A DNA stretch of 14,785 nucleotides, taken from NCBI GenBank assembly GCA_002382735.1, contig DFZN01000027.1:27676-42460 (forward strand), given 5' to 3'. The position numbers and the translations under genes are program-made. Origin of the DNA: a bacterium UBP11_UBA4055 (GTDB lineage Bacteria > UBA4055). Of the stretch, positions 8,383 through 14,785 are shown in pieces. Below the pieces are notes generated by a model. It did not search any database and was not told the DNA's origin. It saw only the letters and a list, made by a program, of their open reading frames with translations. Every line of letters starts with the position of its first letter. Position 1 is the first letter of the stretch.

Positions 8383-8408
8383 AAAAGGGGCGGAATTCCG
8401 CCCCTTTT
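8383..8408 (+). terminator. intrinsic terminator of gdhA
   Basis: A perfect 26-base inverted repeat: GGGGCGG (8387-8393) pairs with CCGCCCC (8398-8404) around AATT, flanked by AAAA on the left and TTTT on the right. It starts 24 bases after the gdhA stop. The T-run is only four long, but the GC-rich stem is strong. Its symmetry would let it work on both strands. Confidence 0.85.
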
Positions 8409-8491
8409 GATACTTTAAAATTCAAAATTAATTACTTGATTTAATGTCGGGATTTTATTTTAAATATGATCAATAGTTTGCGGAGCTATTA
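8409..8491 (+). promoter_or_regulatory. candidate promoter region of paralog 2
   Basis: ACTTGATTT (8434-8442) and TTTAAATA (8459-8466) repeat the two words found before paralog 1, in the same order and at a similar distance from the start codon (25 versus 22 bases). Spacing between the words is two bases longer here (16 versus 14). TTGATT with TTTAAA gives a 17-base spacer. The gdhA terminator just upstream makes a promoter here likely. GGAG (8482-8485) serves the ATG at 8492. Confidence 0.4.
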
Positions 8492-11473
8492 ATGGAACTG
8501 TACGACATAAATAAGTTCACCGATGAGAAATATTATTTTAAAGACGAACCTTTCGGTGATCTTATGCAGAAGAGGATAAAGGAAGTATTGCTCATCTGCA
8601 GTAAGTATGATGAGTTCCTTTTGGAAGTTGACGGAAGGATCGATGAACAGATATTCCAGGAGTATGTATCTTTAAGCATAAGATATCCCCCTCAATTCAC
8701 ACAGGTATCTACCCAGCAGGAAGCGTTCGATATCCTGAGGAAGAAGTCTTTTGATCTGATAATCACTATGGTCAATCTTGGTGATATTATGCCTTTTGAG
8801 CTGGCTGAAAAGCTCAAAAAAGAATTTTCAGATATTCCTATAGTTGTCCTCACTCACTTTTCAAGGGAAGTATCCTCTTTTCTCGCCAATAAGAATCTCA
8901 AATATATAGACTATGTGTTCTCATGGCTTGGCGATGCGGGGATAATGCTCGCCATCATAAAGCTGATCGAAGACAAGATGAATGTCGAACATGATGTGTC
9001 GGAAGTCGGGGCTTACTGCATAATACTTGTGGAGGATTCGATCAGATACTATTCGAGCTACCTTCCCAACATTTACAAGATCCTTTTTCATCAGACCCGG
9101 GACCTTATGACCGAAGGACTGAATGAGCATCAGAAAACGATGAGAATGAGGGCGAGGGCAAAGATACTGCTTGCAAATAATTACGAACAGGCGATCGATC
9201 TTTACGAGAAATACAAGGACAATCTTCTTGGGGTCATATCTGATATTACCTATAAAATAAAGGGAAAAGAGAATTTAAAAGCGGGTATCAGGCTCTGCAA
9301 GGTTGTAAGGAAAGACAACCCTCATCTGCCTGTACTCCTTCAATCATCACAACTGGAATTTAAGGAAGAAACCGAAAAGCTGAATGCCACATTTCTTTAT
9401 AAACATTCGAAAACTCTTCTTAATGAACTCAGGGAATATGTACAGCTTAATTTCGGCTTTGGGGATTTTATCTTCATCGATCCTGAAACCGGAAATGAAA
9501 TTGACAGGGCCAAAGACCTTAGAGAACTTCAGCATAAAATAGAAATTATACCGATCGGTTCTTTCGACTATCATGCCTCGAACAATCATTTTTCAAAATG
9601 GTTCAAAGCGAGAGCTCTTTTTACTCTCGCAGATATGATAAAGAACAAAACCAAATCGGATTTTGAAGATATAGAGGCGGTCAGGGAGTATGTGTATAAA
9701 ACGATAAGAAATTACAGAATTCATTCTTCAAAGGGTACTATAGCTACTTTTGATAAAGATTTTTTTGACGATTATACCGGTTTTAGCAGGATCGGCAGAG
9801 GATCTCTGGGCGGAAAGGGCAGAGGGCTTGCGTTCATAGATTCTTTTCTCAAAACCCGAAAGCTGAATTATAAGTACGAGAACATTATCATTAATATACC
9901 GAAAACCATAGTCATTTCTACAGAGGTCTTCGAAGAGTTCATGCAGATGAACAATCTTTATGAGTTTGCGCTGTCAGATGTATCCGACGATAAGATCCTG
10001 GATTATTTTCTCCGTTCAGACCTTCCTCCCTCGTTGAAGGAAGACCTTTACTGTATTCTGACATATTTGAGAACTCCTCTTGCCGTCAGGTCGTCAAGTC
10101 TTTTGGAAGACTCATACTTTCAGCCTTTTGCAGGAGTTTATACAACTTACATGATCCCGAACAACGACACGAACATTAATGTGAGGATTAAAGAACTTAC
10201 TTCTGCAATAAAAGGAGTTTATGCCTCGACTTTTTTCAAGTTCAGTAAGGATTACATGAAAGCTACGCATAATGTGATCGATGAAGAGAAAATGGGAGTT
10301 ATAATTCAGGAGGTCGCCGGTACTGAATATACTCAGGAGGTCGGAACATCAAGATACTATCCGGCCATATCCGGTGTAGCGAGATCTCTTAATTTTTATC
10401 CTATAGGAGATGAGAAGTCAGAAGACGGGGTCGCAAATATAGCTCTGGGTCTGGGAAAAACGATCGTTGACGGGGAAGTGTCGCTCAGATTCTCTCCAAA
10501 ATACCCAAAAAAAATACTTCAGGTCTCTTCAGGTGAGCTTGCCATGAAAAATACACAAAGGAATTTCTACGCACTTGACATGGACAAGATTTTTAAAGCT
10601 ACAACTGACGAGAAAGATAACCTTATTCAGCTGGATATCGACAAAGCTGTTGAGGACGGATCGGTAAAGCTGCTGGTATCCACTTATGATTACCAGAACG
10701 ATCAGCTTGTTGACGGGTTCATGGAAACCGGAAAGAAGTTGCTGACATTCGCTCCGATAATGAAATACGATATGTTCCCTCTCGCCGAGATCATCTCCAC
10801 TCTGCTCGAGTACGGATCAAAAGAGATGAATTCGCCCGTCGAGATAGAGTTCGCGGTAGAACTGAACAGGCCTTCAGACAGACCCAAGGTATTCAGGTTC
10901 CTTCAGATAAGACCCATCGTGCACGGTCTCGAATACAGCGATGTGATCATTTCTGAAAAAGAGAAAAAAAATTCGATAATATGCTCTCAAAAGAGTCTCG
11001 GGAACGGAACTTTATCGGGAATTTCTGATATTGTATATGTTAAAACAGAGAATTTTAATCCTGCAGACACACAAAAGATATCTGCGATGCTTGAGGAGAT
11101 CAATGCGGGATTTCTCAAAAATGACAGGGGCTACATTCTTATCGGTCCCGGAAGGTGGGGCAGTTCAGATCCATGGCTGGGTATTCCTGTAAAATGGGCT
11201 CAGATATCTCAGGCTAAAGTGATCGTTGAACACGGATTAAAGGATTTTCATATTGACCCAAGCCAGGGTTCCCATTTTTTTCAGAACATCACTCTCTTAA
11301 AGGTGATATACTTTACGGTAAATCCATATTTGAAACAGGGCTCAATAGATCTTGAATATCTGAATTTCCTTCCCGCAGTGTATGAGAACGATCTAATAAG
11401 ACATGTAAGGATGGATAAAGAACTGAAAGTGAAAGTGAACGGCATGACAGGAGAGGGTGTCGTTACGGTATGA
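8492..11473 (+). CDS. dual receiver-like / PEP-synthase-type ATP-grasp protein (paralog 2)
   Basis: A 993-residue protein, colinear with the 3838-6810 product from end to end and clearly its paralog by eye. The first receiver-like domain (about 30-165) again lacks an acceptor aspartate (FDLIITMVN, 87-95). The second (about 175-320) has VEDS (180-183), Asp251 in ISDITY, Ser285/Ser286 and Lys304, so it may be phosphorylated. ATP-grasp motifs are GSLGGKGRGL (437-446), AVRSSSLLEDS (531-541), FAGVY (546-550), EIEFAV (784-789) and LQIRPI (804-809). The C-terminal module has LIGPGRWGSSDPWLGIP (883-899) and GSHFFQNI (926-933). As in paralog 1, no phosphohistidine domain or PEP/pyruvate barrel is present. 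It follows the gdhA terminator and ends 46 bp before a NuoE-like gene with no terminator between, so it may head that operon. A regulatory role for the downstream redox enzyme is inference; no substrate can be named. Confidence 0.85.
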   Translation: MELYDINKFTDEKYYFKDEPFGDLMQKRIKEVLLICSKYDEFLLEVDGRIDEQIFQEYVSLSIRYPPQFTQVSTQQEAFDILRKKSFDLIITMVNLGDIMPFELAEKLKKEFSDIPIVVLTHFSREVSSFLANKNLKYIDYVFSWLGDAGIMLAIIKLIEDKMNVEHDVSEVGAYCIILVEDSIRYYSSYLPNIYKILFHQTRDLMTEGLNEHQKTMRMRARAKILLANNYEQAIDLYEKYKDNLLGVISDITYKIKGKENLKAGIRLCKVVRKDNPHLPVLLQSSQLEFKEETEKLNATFLYKHSKTLLNELREYVQLNFGFGDFIFIDPETGNEIDRAKDLRELQHKIEIIPIGSFDYHASNNHFSKWFKARALFTLADMIKNKTKSDFEDIEAVREYVYKTIRNYRIHSSKGTIATFDKDFFDDYTGFSRIGRGSLGGKGRGLAFIDSFLKTRKLNYKYENIIINIPKTIVISTEVFEEFMQMNNLYEFALSDVSDDKILDYFLRSDLPPSLKEDLYCILTYLRTPLAVRSSSLLEDSYFQPFAGVYTTYMIPNNDTNINVRIKELTSAIKGVYASTFFKFSKDYMKATHNVIDEEKMGVIIQEVAGTEYTQEVGTSRYYPAISGVARSLNFYPIGDEKSEDGVANIALGLGKTIVDGEVSLRFSPKYPKKILQVSSGELAMKNTQRNFYALDMDKIFKATTDEKDNLIQLDIDKAVEDGSVKLLVSTYDYQNDQLVDGFMETGKKLLTFAPIMKYDMFPLAEIISTLLEYGSKEMNSPVEIEFAVELNRPSDRPKVFRFLQIRPIVHGLEYSDVIISEKEKKNSIICSQKSLGNGTLSGISDIVYVKTENFNPADTQKISAMLEEINAGFLKNDRGYILIGPGRWGSSDPWLGIPVKWAQISQAKVIVEHGLKDFHIDPSQGSHFFQNITLLKVIYFTVNPYLKQGSIDLEYLNFLPAVYENDLIRHVRMDKELKVKVNGMTGEGVVTV

Positions 11474-11519
11474 CAGTATTTGCTCAACAAATAAAGTTCA
11501 ATTTACATAGGATGGTAAA

Positions 11520-12041
11520 ATGAGGATAATAAGGAAAAACCCCGAAAGAAAGAGTTTTCTTCCTGATGAAGAGGCGGATCTGACCAGGATAGAAAGCCTG
11601 ATAAAGAAATACGCTTCAAAGAAGGGAAGTATGATACCGATACTTCAGGGAGTGCAGGAGGTATTCGGTTACATACCTAAGTCTTCTATACATATGATAT
11701 CGTCGGAAACCGGAATGAGCGAAAGCGATATTTTCGGCGTGATAACATTTTACTCACAGTTCAGGCTTTATCCGGTCGGTAAGCATATAATAAAAGTCTG
11801 CCACGGAACAGCCTGCCATGTTCAGAATGCCGACGGGATCACTACAGCACTGATGAACGAACTCGGTGTAGAAGACGGAAAAACAACCGACGACAGGCTT
11901 TTCACTCTCGAATCAGTCGCGTGCCTGGGCTGCTGCTCTCTCGCTCCCGTGATGATGATCGACGGCGAAACCTACGGGAAGCTTTCAGGGGAAAAGGTCG
12001 TAAAAATAGTCAGAGAAATTAAGAAAAACGATAATATTTAA
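11520..12041 (+). CDS. nuoE: NuoE-family [2Fe-2S] subunit (StnA/HydC/HndA-like)
   Basis: A 173-residue protein of the 24-kDa subunit family: a helical N-terminal domain (about 15-85, with QEVFGYIPKS and VITFYSQF typical of the family) and a thioredoxin-like [2Fe-2S] domain. The cluster ligands are Cys94 and Cys99 (CHGTAC) and Cys135 and Cys139 (CLGCC), in the family spacing C-x4-C-x35-C-x3-C; Cys138 is an extra cysteine between the last two. Its role is to relay electrons to or from the flavin subunit encoded next. AGGATGG (11509-11515) precedes the ATG. The gene is 19 bp before the NuoF-like gene. With no proton-pumping complex I genes in view, it belongs to a soluble complex: transhydrogenase, hydrogenase or formate dehydrogenase type, of which the third gene favours the first. 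Confidence 0.9.
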   Translation: MRIIRKNPERKSFLPDEEADLTRIESLIKKYASKKGSMIPILQGVQEVFGYIPKSSIHMISSETGMSESDIFGVITFYSQFRLYPVGKHIIKVCHGTACHVQNADGITTALMNELGVEDGKTTDDRLFTLESVACLGCCSLAPVMMIDGETYGKLSGEKVVKIVREIKKNDNI

Positions 12042-12060
12042 TCAAAAGAAGGGATAAATA

Positions 12061-13836
12061 ATGGATAAAGTTAAGGTTGTTGTCGGTCTCGGAAGCTGCG
12101 GAATAGCGGCGGGGGCGGGCAAAGTTTATCAGAGACTTCTTGAGATTAACGAGGCTGAAGGAGGTCTTTTTGAACTTGGGAAGACGAGCTGTATAGGTAT
12201 GTGTTATAAAGAACCGCTCGTCGAGGTTACAGACGGTACAGGCACTTATCTTTACGGCGAAATCAACGACAAAAGAGCCGAAGAGATCATAGAAAAGCAT
12301 GTGAAGAACAATCAGGTTGTCACTGAGCTGGTCGAATACTCGGACAAGATCGGCGGCAAAGAGCAGGATTTCGTTGACAATCAGGTTAAGATTGTTCTGA
12401 GGAACTGCGGGAAGATGGACCCCGAATCTATAGATGAGTACGAAAAAAGGGACGGCTACAAGAGCATAAAAAAGATACTTGAGAATAATATATCGGAAGA
12501 CGATGTCATTAAGACCGTGCTCGATTCAGGCATAAGAGGGAGAGGCGGCGGCGGATTTCCTACAGGAATGAAGTGGAAATTCGCAAGAGGATATAAAAGC
12601 GATGAAAAATATGTGATCTGCAATGCGGACGAGGGAGATCCCGGTGCTTTCATGGACAGATCAGTGCTGGAAGGCGACCCGCATTCGGTCATAGAAGGAA
12701 TGATAATCGCTGCTTATGCTATAAATGCGACCGGTGGGGTCATTTACTGCCGCGCCGAATATCCTCTCGCCGTCAAGAGACTCAATCTGGCTCTCGAACA
12801 GGCCAGAAAAAGAAATTATCTCGGTAAGAACATACTCGGAAAAGAGGGTTTTAATTTCGATCTTTATGTCAAAGAGGGCGCAGGAGCTTTCGTCTGCGGA
12901 GAGGAGACGGCGCTTATAGCCTCGGTCGAGGGTAAGAGAGGTATGCCGAATAAAAGACCGCCGTTCCCCGCTGAGGCAGGGCTGTGGGGCAAGCCGACGA
13001 ACATAAACAATGTCGAGACCTATGCGAACATAGCCTGGATAATCCTTCACGGGGCTGCCGATTACGCCAAATACGGAACCGAAAAATCCAAAGGAACCAA
13101 AGTTTTCGCACTGGCTGGAAAGATCAGAAATTCCGGACTTGTAGAAGTGCCGATGGGAATAACGATAAATGACATCATATTCAAGCTCGGCGGCGGGATC
13201 AAGGAAGGAAAAAAATTCAAAGCCGTTCAGATGGGAGGGCCTTCCGGAGGCTGTATCCCTGCCGAACTGGGAGACACTATCGTCGATTACGACTCCGTAA
13301 ACGCGACCGGTGCTATCATGGGTTCCGGCGGTATGGTGGTAATGGATGAGACCACCTGTATGGTAGATGTCGCAAGATTTTTTCTGAACTTCACGCAGAA
13401 AGAAAGCTGCGGAAAATGTACTTTCTGCAGGATAGGTACAAAGAGGATGCTCGAGATACTTGAAAGGATTACCGAAGGAAAAGGGGAAGAGGGCGATATT
13501 GAAAAACTTCAGGAGCTTGCAGCGCAGATAAAAGATTCCTCTCTTTGCGGACTGGGACAGACTGCACCGAATCCCGTACTCACCACCATAAAATATTTCA
13601 GGCACGAGTATGAAGCTCATATAAAAGACAGGAAATGCCCTGCAAAGTCCTGCAAGCAGCTCATTACATACATGATCAACGAAAAATGTATAGGCTGTAC
13701 CGTGTGCGCAAGGGTCTGTCCGACCAAAGCGATCTCGGGTGAAAGGAAGCAGCCTCACCTGATCGATCAGGACAGGTGCATCAAATGCGGAGCATGCTAT
13801 GATGCCTGCAAATTCAGCTCAATAGACAAACTTTAA
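12061..13836 (+). CDS. nuoF: NuoF-family NAD(H)/FMN subunit with HndB-like N-terminus and C-terminal 2x[4Fe-4S] (StnB/HydB-like)
   Basis: A 591-residue soluble flavoprotein of HydB/StnB architecture, longer than plain NuoF because of both ends. Residues 1-85 are a thioredoxin-like ferredoxin domain with GSCGIAAGA (Cys13) and CIGMC (Cys44, Cys48). Residues about 110-440 are the 51-kDa core: GRGGGGFPTGMKW (160-172) and CNADEGDPGAF (187-197) for FMN and NAD(H), then GAFVCGEETAL (275-285). The N3-type [4Fe-4S] ligands are Cys450, Cys453, Cys456 and Cys496. The C-terminal ferredoxin domain has two classic sets: Cys543/546/549/553 and Cys573/576/579/583; Cys526 and Cys531 are additional. In related enzymes this subunit oxidises or reduces NAD(H) at FMN and is the bifurcating centre. 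AGAAGGG lies eight to ten bases before the ATG. It sits mid-operon, 19 bp after the NuoE-like gene and 21 bp before the GltD-like gene. Confidence 0.93.
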   Translation: MDKVKVVVGLGSCGIAAGAGKVYQRLLEINEAEGGLFELGKTSCIGMCYKEPLVEVTDGTGTYLYGEINDKRAEEIIEKHVKNNQVVTELVEYSDKIGGKEQDFVDNQVKIVLRNCGKMDPESIDEYEKRDGYKSIKKILENNISEDDVIKTVLDSGIRGRGGGGFPTGMKWKFARGYKSDEKYVICNADEGDPGAFMDRSVLEGDPHSVIEGMIIAAYAINATGGVIYCRAEYPLAVKRLNLALEQARKRNYLGKNILGKEGFNFDLYVKEGAGAFVCGEETALIASVEGKRGMPNKRPPFPAEAGLWGKPTNINNVETYANIAWIILHGAADYAKYGTEKSKGTKVFALAGKIRNSGLVEVPMGITINDIIFKLGGGIKEGKKFKAVQMGGPSGGCIPAELGDTIVDYDSVNATGAIMGSGGMVVMDETTCMVDVARFFLNFTQKESCGKCTFCRIGTKRMLEILERITEGKGEEGDIEKLQELAAQIKDSSLCGLGQTAPNPVLTTIKYFRHEYEAHIKDRKCPAKSCKQLITYMINEKCIGCTVCARVCPTKAISGERKQPHLIDQDRCIKCGACYDACKFSSIDKL

Positions 13837-13857
13837 TCGCGGTAGGAGATAAAAGAT

Positions 13858-14785
13858 ATGGATAAATTCAATGTGTTTATAAACGGTAATGAATTTCTTG
13901 CCGAGAAGGGTCAGACTGTCCTTGATGTATGCAGAAAGAACGGTATCGAAATACCCACACTCTGTCACGACGACAGGCTGAAACCCTATTCTTCCTGCTT
14001 TTTGTGCGTAGTTGAGATTGAAGGAATGAGGACTCTGCAGCCTTCCTGTTCGACCAAAGCCGCTAAAGACATGAAGATCACAACAGACAGCGAAAGGATA
14101 AAAAAATCAAGAAAAACCGCTCTTGAGCTACTTTTGAGCAACCATTACGCCGACTGTCTCGGCCCGTGCAAGCTGACCTGCCCAGCCGGAGTCGATGTTC
14201 AGGGTTATATAGCTCTGATCGAAAAAGGACTTTACTCGGAGGCTGTCGGTCTTATCAAAGAAAAGAACCCTCTTCCAGCTATCTGCGGGAGGGTATGCGT
14301 AAGACCTTGCGAAGTAGCCTGCAGAAGGAATCTTGTTGACGAAGCCGGAGTGGGGATAGACTACCTCAAGAGATACGCGACGGACGAGGATTTCGCGTCG
14401 GGCAATAAATTTATGCCCGTTAAGAAACCTCCAACACGGAAAAAAGTCTGCGTAATAGGTGCCGGACCTGCAGGGCTCACATCGGCATACTGTCTTTCTC
14501 TTCAGGGTCATCATGTTGACATAATAGAAGCAAGTCCTCACGGTGGCGGAATGCTCAGGTACGGGATCCCGGAATACAGGCTCCCTAATGACCTTCTGCA
14601 GAAAGAGATCGACTCGATAACAGAGCTCGGAGCTACAATATCTTACGGTAAAAAATTCGGAAAAGAAATAAATTACGATTATGTCAAGTCAAATTACGAT
14701 GCGATGATAACTACTGTCGGCTGTCAGAAAGGCGCGCCGATGAGGGTCGAGGACGAGGATGCCGAAGGTGTTCTTTCCGGTATCG
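13858..14785 (+). CDS. [2Fe-2S] ferredoxin - GltD/NfnB-like FAD NADPH oxidoreductase (StnC-like); 3' partial
   Basis: The reading frame runs off the right edge after 309 codons. Residues 1-75 are a NuoG/HydA-type [2Fe-2S] domain with Cys36, Cys47, Cys50 and Cys64. Instead of a complex I or hydrogenase continuation, the protein then becomes GltD/NfnB-like: CLGPCKLTCPAGVDVQGYI (100-118) and CGRVCVRPCEVAC (143-155) hold the iron-sulfur cysteines, and VIGAGPAGLTSA (199-210) is the FAD dinucleotide-binding loop, followed by GGGMLRYGIPEYRLP (229-243), a family signature. An NADP(H)-binding domain would be expected beyond the window. AGGAG (13844-13848) precedes the ATG. In an operon with NuoE- and NuoF-like genes this is the arrangement of StnABC electron-bifurcating transhydrogenases. 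Similar flavoproteins also occur with formate dehydrogenases or [FeFe]-hydrogenases, so the downstream genes would settle the assignment. Confidence 0.88.
   Translation, partial: MDKFNVFINGNEFLAEKGQTVLDVCRKNGIEIPTLCHDDRLKPYSSCFLCVVEIEGMRTLQPSCSTKAAKDMKITTDSERIKKSRKTALELLLSNHYADCLGPCKLTCPAGVDVQGYIALIEKGLYSEAVGLIKEKNPLPAICGRVCVRPCEVACRRNLVDEAGVGIDYLKRYATDEDFASGNKFMPVKKPPTRKKVCVIGAGPAGLTSAYCLSLQGHHVDIIEASPHGGGMLRYGIPEYRLPNDLLQKEIDSITELGATISYGKKFGKEINYDYVKSNYDAMITTVGCQKGAPMRVEDEDAEGVLSGI

Noticed and set aside
11480..11508. TTGCTC-17-TTACAT as a promoter for the NuoE-like gene
   Set aside because: Poor match to consensus, and transcription would begin on top of the ribosome binding site.
12661..13758. 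365-residue open frame on the minus strand
   Set aside because: It lies opposite the NuoF-like gene whose motifs are unmistakable; its own translation is cysteine/serine/histidine-rich with no recognisable domain.
11520..13836. Respiratory complex I (nuo) operon
   Set aside because: No membrane subunit is visible, the NuoF-like protein carries HydB/StnB-type extensions, and the next gene switches to a GltD-like flavoprotein rather than NuoG.
14128..14541. 137-residue open frame on the minus strand
   Set aside because: It is antisense to the GltD-like gene and has no domain signal.

Overview
The window reads as chromosomal DNA of an anaerobic bacterium: moderately AT-rich, AGA/AGG-rich arginine usage, strong GGAGG-type ribosome binding sites, dense genes, and flavin/iron-sulfur redox enzymes typical of fermenters. 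Phylum cannot be fixed from the sequence. The large PEP-synthase-like signalling proteins recall families I know from Bacteroidota and related FCB-group or candidate phyla, so that is my best guess (inference only). No mobile element, CRISPR array, tRNA or rRNA is visible, and no gene-free stretch exceeds 170 bases.

Layout. Bases 2-2881 (+): a large PEP/pyruvate-binding (ATP-grasp) protein, cut by the left edge, with a polymerase-beta-type nucleotidyltransferase domain at its C-terminus. Bases 2871-3719 (-): a calcineurin-like metallophosphoesterase, convergent with and overlapping the first gene. Bases 3838-6810 (+) and 8492-11473 (+): two colinear paralogs of about 990 residues, each with two receiver-like domains, a PEP-synthase-type ATP-grasp and a conserved C-terminal module. 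Between them, 6980-8359 (+): an NADP-type glutamate dehydrogenase with its own strong promoter, a repeat at the transcription start and a clean intrinsic terminator. Bases 11520-14785 (+): a NuoE-like protein, a HndB-NuoF fusion, and a [2Fe-2S]-GltD-like flavoprotein cut by the right edge.

How the parts may fit. The last three genes match the subunit plan of the Stn (Sporomusa-type Nfn) electron-bifurcating transhydrogenases, which interconvert NADPH with NADH plus reduced ferredoxin. An NADPH-linked glutamate dehydrogenase nearby would draw on the same NADPH pool. The three PEP-synthase-like proteins keep ATP-grasp signatures but lack the phosphohistidine domain and the PEP/pyruvate barrel, so they should not be read as PEP synthases. 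Receiver and nucleotidyltransferase domains point to signalling or regulation. The second 990-residue gene lies only 46 bp before the transhydrogenase genes with no visible terminator, so the two may be co-transcribed. A phospho-regulated ATP-grasp system acting on nitrogen/NADPH metabolism is the most interesting hypothesis here; it is inferred from architecture and neighbourhood alone.
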